Of a stretch of 64,000 nucleotides of DNA, positions 60,797-64,000 are shown in pieces (within the stretch, counting starts at the first letter, position 1; every line of letters begins with the position of its first letter). The notes under the pieces are model-generated. The model worked only from the letters and a program-made list of their open reading frames with translations, made no database searches and was not told where the DNA came from. The position numbers and the translations under genes are program-made. The stretch comes from Pseudonocardia sp. C8 (GTDB lineage Bacteria; Actinomycetota; Actinomycetes; Mycobacteriales; Pseudonocardiaceae): positions 2,939,501 to 3,003,500 of the forward strand of contig NZ_JACMTR010000002.1 in the NCBI RefSeq assembly GCF_014267175.1. Direction: 5' to 3'.

Positions 60797-61789
60797 GTGT
60801 CCCGCCGCCGGTCCGCCGCACCCGGAATTCGCGATGTCGCCACCGCGGCCGGGGTGTCGATCACGACGGTGTCGGACTCCCTGAGCGGCAAGGGCCGGAT
60901 CAGCGAGGCCACCCGCCGGCGGGTGCGGGAGATCGCGGACTCGCTCGGCTACCGGCCGAGCCCGCTCGCCCAGGGCCTGCGCGCCGGGCGGTCCCGACTG
61001 CTGGGGCTCGTCGTGACGAAGTACGGGCCGACCCGGTGGACGTTCACCCGCTACCCGTACTTCTCGACGGTCGTCGACGCGGCCGTCGACGCCGCGCTCG
61101 ATCGCGGGTACGCGCTGGTGGTGCTCCCCGCAGGTGGCAGCCCCGAGACGCTGCTGGCCTACCCGTTCGACGGGCTGTTCGTGGTCGACCCGCTCCGCCA
61201 CGACACCGTGATCACCGAAGCCCGTCGCCGGGGCGTTCACGTGATCGCGGACCGCGCCAACGCGACGTCCCCCGAGCACCTCTGGGTCGACTTCGACCAC
61301 GACCGGGCGGTCACGCTGATGTGCGACCACCTCGGCACCCGGAACGGTCACGCCCCCGCGCTGCTGGCCGCGGACGGCGACGACAGCTACACCCACGCCT
61401 GCATCGAGGCGTACCGGCGCTGGTGCGCGGGCGCCGGGGCCCTCCCCCGCGAGGTCCGCGTCGGCCGCACCGAGGAGGACGCGGCGGAGCAGGTCACCGC
61501 CCTGCTGCGCGCGCCGGACCGGCCCGGCGCGGTGTTCGGCCTGGAGGATCTCCATCTCCAGGTCCTGCGGTCGGCGGTACGCCGGTGCCGGCTCCGGGTC
61601 CCCACCGACGTCGCCCTCGGGTGCTTCACCGAGGAGACCGCGACCGACGAGGGCAGCGGACCGGTGGCCCGACTCACCGGAAACCCGGCCGCCCTCGCCG
61701 GCAACGCCGTCGCCCTGCTCGTGGACCGGATCGAGAACCGGGATCCACGCCCGGAGCTTCGCACCGTCGACTGCGCGCTGCGGGTTTGA
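60797..61789 (+). CDS. LacI-family transcriptional regulator
   Basis: A 330-residue regulator. The N-terminal HTH with hinge is IRDVATAAGVSITTVSDSLSGKGRISEATRRRVREIADSLGYRPSPLAQGL. The C-terminal sugar-binding-protein-like domain includes FDGLFVVDPLRHDTVITEARRRG and GAVFGLEDLHLQVL. It is divergent from the purine permease, and a GAAACGTTTC operator lies between. The likely effector is a purine. The GTG start has no strong ribosome-binding site. It is shorter in the ligand core than PurR but complete. Confidence 0.9.
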   Translation: MSRRRSAAPGIRDVATAAGVSITTVSDSLSGKGRISEATRRRVREIADSLGYRPSPLAQGLRAGRSRLLGLVVTKYGPTRWTFTRYPYFSTVVDAAVDAALDRGYALVVLPAGGSPETLLAYPFDGLFVVDPLRHDTVITEARRRGVHVIADRANATSPEHLWVDFDHDRAVTLMCDHLGTRNGHAPALLAADGDDSYTHACIEAYRRWCAGAGALPREVRVGRTEEDAAEQVTALLRAPDRPGAVFGLEDLHLQVLRSAVRRCRLRVPTDVALGCFTEETATDEGSGPVARLTGNPAALAGNAVALLVDRIENRDPRPELRTVDCALRV

Positions 61790-61819
61790 CGGACGACACC
61801 GGTGGACAATCGTCGTCCG
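61790..61819 (+). terminator. Candidate hairpin terminator after the LacI gene
   Basis: CGGACGAC (61790-61797) pairs with GTCGTCCG (61812-61819) around a 14-nt loop. It starts directly after the LacI stop and lies before the promoter of the next unit. No T-run follows. Confidence 0.45.
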
Positions 61820-61831
61820 CCGCCCGTCCCA

Positions 61832-61877
61832 TGTATACACGCCAGTGATTGATCTGGCCGATCCCGGACCATACGTT
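61832..61877 (+). promoter_or_regulatory. Promoter of the ureide unit with TGTATACA dyad
   Basis: TTGATC (61849-61854) and TACGTT (61872-61877) are separated by exactly 17 nt, a good sigma-70-like pair. Just upstream the 8-bp palindrome TGTATACA (61832-61839) resembles GntR-type half sites. The first gene starts 36 nt after the -10. The regulator is not in the window. Confidence 0.6.
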
Positions 61878-61912
61878 GACCGCGTGTGAACACGAACACA
61901 CGGAGGAACGAC

Positions 61913-62316
61913 ATGGCCCGAATGTTCTTGACCGGCGGCGCGATGAAAGGTGGTTCAGCGCATCACCTGATTGCCGGGAGCCCTTTCCTGGGCGAATACC
62001 GCACCGTTGCGGAGTACCGGTTGTTCTGCATCCGCGACCGCTTTCCGGCGCTGTGCCCCGTGGAAACCGGAGGCTTCCCGATCCGGGGGGAACTCTACGA
62101 CGTCCCGCTCCGGCAGCTCCGTGAGATCTCCTACCCGCCGAGTCCCCCGAGCTGGAACTGGGGATCGTCCTGCTCGACGACGCACAGGCGTGCCTCGCCA
62201 TGCTGCTCCGGCAGACCGAGCGGGTTCCCGGACGCTTCCCGGACATCACCGCCTACGGTGGATGGCGGGAGTACATGCGGCAGTCACGGGTGGCCGGCGG
62301 GGCGCACCGACCATGA
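61913..62316 (+). pseudogene. Allophanate-hydrolase-related (GGCT-like) gene with a frameshift
   Basis: The first frame (ATG at 61913 behind GGAGGA) encodes RMFLTGGAMKGGSAHHLIAG through RGELYDVPLRQLREISYPP, a gamma-glutamylcyclotransferase-like fold related to the C-terminal domain of allophanate hydrolase. At the C5 tract 62144-62148 the reading shifts: frame 1 continues ELELGIVLLDDAQACLAMLLRQ through DITAYGGWREYMRQSR and stops at 62316, overlapping the next ATG (ATGA). One missing C restores a 134-residue protein of normal size. It is either a real pseudogene, a sequencing slip, or, less likely, programmed shifting. Confidence 0.75.
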
Positions 62317-63899
62317 CCGCCGAGAGCCGGACGCCGGCGGCGGGTTCCGGTTCCGGGCCCACGGCAGGGTCCGAGTCCTACGGACGCGGACCGCTCGGGA
62401 GCCTCTTCCGCCTGCTCGAGCGCGTCGGTAACCGGGTGCCCGAGCCCTTCACGCTCTTCGTCTACGCCTTCTGCCTCCTGGCGGTCCTCTCCACCGTCTT
62501 TGCCGGACGAACCGTCACCGTTCCCGGCCAGGCCGACGCAGTCATCGTTCGCAACTTCCTCTCGGTCGATGGGGCGCTTCACCTTCTCGACACCGCGGTC
62601 GAGAACTTCATCGGCTTCCCGGCCCTCGGCACCGTCCTGGTCATGGTCATGGCGGTCGGCGTGGCGCAGGGCACCGGCCTGCTCGAGGCCGCCGTTCGCG
62701 CCATGATGGTGCGGGTTCCGGCATGGGCGATCCCGTATGCCGTGGCTTTCGCGGCGGCCCAGGGTCACGTTCTCTCGGACGCGTCGTACTTCGTCATCGC
62801 GCCACTCGGAGCCCTGGTGTTCAAGGCCTGCGGTCGCAATCCGCTGGCGGGACTCATCGGCTCCTACGCCTGCCTTCAGGCCGGCTATGCGGGCGGATTC
62901 GTCCTCGGCACCTTGGACGCGACCTACGCCGGCATCACGCAAGAGGCCGCCATGATCGTCGGCGGCGACGAGCCCATCCACATCGCCATGAACATCTTCT
63001 ACACCGCGGCTGCGGGGATCATCCTCCCGGTCCTGGGTGGTTGGTTGATCGCGCATGTCCTGGAGCCACGGCTGCCCGCATCGACACGGCCGCCCGGCCA
63101 CGACGACGAGACCACGGTCACGCTGGGCGTGACGCCGGTCGAGCGCCGCGGACTGCTGATGGCGATCGCCGGCGTCGCGACCTACTCCGCGGTGGCACTG
63201 ACCCTCTGGCTCCTCCCGGACAGCCCGCTCCGAGGCGACGGCGGCCGTCTCGTTCCGTCACCGTTCACGAGCGGACTGGTTCCCCTCATCGCCATCGCCT
63301 TCGTGATCGGCGGCGCCGTCTACGGCTTCGTGACGCGAGCGCCCGGAGATCGCGAGAACCTGCCGACGCTGATGGCCCGGTCGGTGCGCAACGTGGCCGG
63401 ACTGGTCGTTCTCTTCTTCGTGGTCGGTCAGGTGTTCGCCCTGATCCAGTGGACGAACCTCGGCACCTTCCTCGCCGTGACTCTCGCCGAGACGGCGCGG
63501 GCGTGGCACATCGAGGGGTTCGCCGCACTGATGGTCCTCGTCGTCGTTTCTGCGCTCCTCAACATGGTGATCACGTCGGGGTCCGGACTGTGGAGCCTCG
63601 TCGGGCCCGTCATGGTGCCCAGCATCATGCTTCTCGGGCTGTCGCCGGCGGCGATCCAGGCCGCTCACCGGATCGGTGACTCGACCACCTCGCTCATCAC
63701 GCCGATGTCCGTGTTCCTGTTCTGGCTCCTCGGCGTGGCAAGGGAGTACGAGCCAGGGCTGAAGTTCGGCACCCTCATCACCCGGCTGGCGGTCTTCGTG
63801 CCGGTGTACCTGGTCGGCTGGATCGCCGTCCTGGCGGCCTTCTACTACGCCGACCTCCCCCTCGGCCCCGGAACCGGATTCGAACTGACACCGCCCTGA
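62313..63899 (+). CDS. AbgT-family transporter
   Basis: A 528-residue membrane protein of the AbgT (p-aminobenzoyl-glutamate) family. Family patterns include RLLERVGNRVPEPFTLFVYAF, GQGHVLSDASYF-like AAQGHVLSDASYFVIAPLGALVF, LQAGYAGGFVLGTLDA and the C-terminal SGSGLWSLVGPVMVPSIMLLGLSPAAIQAAHRIGDSTTSLITPMS. Setting between an allophanate-hydrolase-related gene and a probable allantoicase suggests transport of a ureide such as allantoate rather than aminobenzoyl-glutamate or antifolates. This is inference from context. Its codon use is slightly less GC-extreme than its neighbours. Confidence 0.9.
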   Translation: MTAESRTPAAGSGSGPTAGSESYGRGPLGSLFRLLERVGNRVPEPFTLFVYAFCLLAVLSTVFAGRTVTVPGQADAVIVRNFLSVDGALHLLDTAVENFIGFPALGTVLVMVMAVGVAQGTGLLEAAVRAMMVRVPAWAIPYAVAFAAAQGHVLSDASYFVIAPLGALVFKACGRNPLAGLIGSYACLQAGYAGGFVLGTLDATYAGITQEAAMIVGGDEPIHIAMNIFYTAAAGIILPVLGGWLIAHVLEPRLPASTRPPGHDDETTVTLGVTPVERRGLLMAIAGVATYSAVALTLWLLPDSPLRGDGGRLVPSPFTSGLVPLIAIAFVIGGAVYGFVTRAPGDRENLPTLMARSVRNVAGLVVLFFVVGQVFALIQWTNLGTFLAVTLAETARAWHIEGFAALMVLVVVSALLNMVITSGSGLWSLVGPVMVPSIMLLGLSPAAIQAAHRIGDSTTSLITPMSVFLFWLLGVAREYEPGLKFGTLITRLAVFVPVYLVGWIAVLAAFYYADLPLGPGTGFELTPP

Positions 63900-63937
63900 T
63901 CCGTCCAGGTCGCAGTCGATACCACGTCAGGAGAAAC

Positions 63938-64000
63938 GTGTCTCGCCTCCCACGGCCAATTGATCTTGCATCCCGCCGCCTCGGCGGTGGGGTGATGGCA
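63938..64000 (+). CDS. Probable allantoicase, N-terminal fragment
   Basis: A GTG with GGAG upstream opens a frame running off the window after 21 codons: MSRLPRPIDLASRRLGGGVM. The RPIDLASRRLGG pattern resembles the allantoicase N-terminus (DLAS-LGG-V-ASDE). Allantoicase cleaves allantoate to ureidoglycolate and urea, which fits the purine and ureide genes upstream. The fragment is short, so the call rests on pattern and context. Confidence 0.55.
   Translation, partial: MSRLPRPIDLASRRLGGGVMA

Overview
The window is bacterial chromosome of very high G+C content, with dense, often 4-nt-overlapping genes, frequent GTG starts and several starts that look leaderless. These traits, plus the mycobacterium-like block moxR-DUF58-VWA-fabG-inhA-hemH and an actinobacterial ferrochelatase with C-terminal Fe-S cysteines, point to an actinobacterium. 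A member of the Pseudonocardiaceae is my best guess; that is inference, not a database result.

Layout. 1-5.0 kb: heat-shock operon dnaK(partial)-grpE-cbpA-cbpM-clpB, whose J protein lacks the zinc finger and is paired with its modulator CbpM. 5.0-11.9 kb: small membrane proteins, an MBL hydrolase, an SLC13 carrier, an SPW protein, a lone tyrosine recombinase, a methyltransferase and a coiled-coil protein. 11.9-17.4 kb (minus): moxR-DUF58-VWA-fabG-inhA-hemH. 17.4-18.2 kb: a gene-free stretch with a 19-bp palindrome and an array of about six 62-bp units that contain inverted repeats. 18.2-26.9 kb: a catabolic operon for a four-carbon sugar or sugar acid (DhaKL-type kinase, triose-phosphate-isomerase-like enzyme, GntR regulator, TIM-barrel isomerase, 3-hydroxyacid dehydrogenase, SDR, a 31-aa membrane peptide, MFS carrier, DUF1537 kinase), with the same CCTATAGG operator in front of both transcription units.

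27-36.2 kb: TauE/SafE permease, methyltransferase, a LuxR response regulator facing a GAF-ANTAR/GAF-ANTAR-like/STAS group, an ABC-F protein with a 14-codon leader ORF, an EamA exporter and a LysR regulator. 36.2-40.7 kb: a RipA-like NlpC/P60 hydrolase divergent from aconitase. In mycobacteria acn and ripA/ripB lie next to moxR, so the 17.4-36.2 kb segment looks like accessory DNA inserted into an old syntenic block. 40.8-45.7 kb: IclR regulator with malonate carrier (MatC), malonyl-CoA synthetase (MatB), a zinc-less oxidoreductase and a VOC protein. 45.8-50.4 kb: alkanesulfonate uptake and oxidation (ssuCBAD), preceded by a cysteine-ended leader ORF and a strong hairpin. 50.4-56.5 kb: small conserved proteins, a Clp_N-less Hsp100, dodecin, a CinA-type amidase and an aldehyde dehydrogenase.

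56.5-64 kb: purine and ureide use. An NCS1 permease, adenine deaminase and adenosine-deaminase-like protein are divergent from a LacI regulator with a clear operator. They are followed by a frameshifted allophanate-hydrolase-related gene, an AbgT-family carrier and the first codons of what looks like allantoicase. No rRNA, tRNA, CRISPR array or insertion sequence was recognised.
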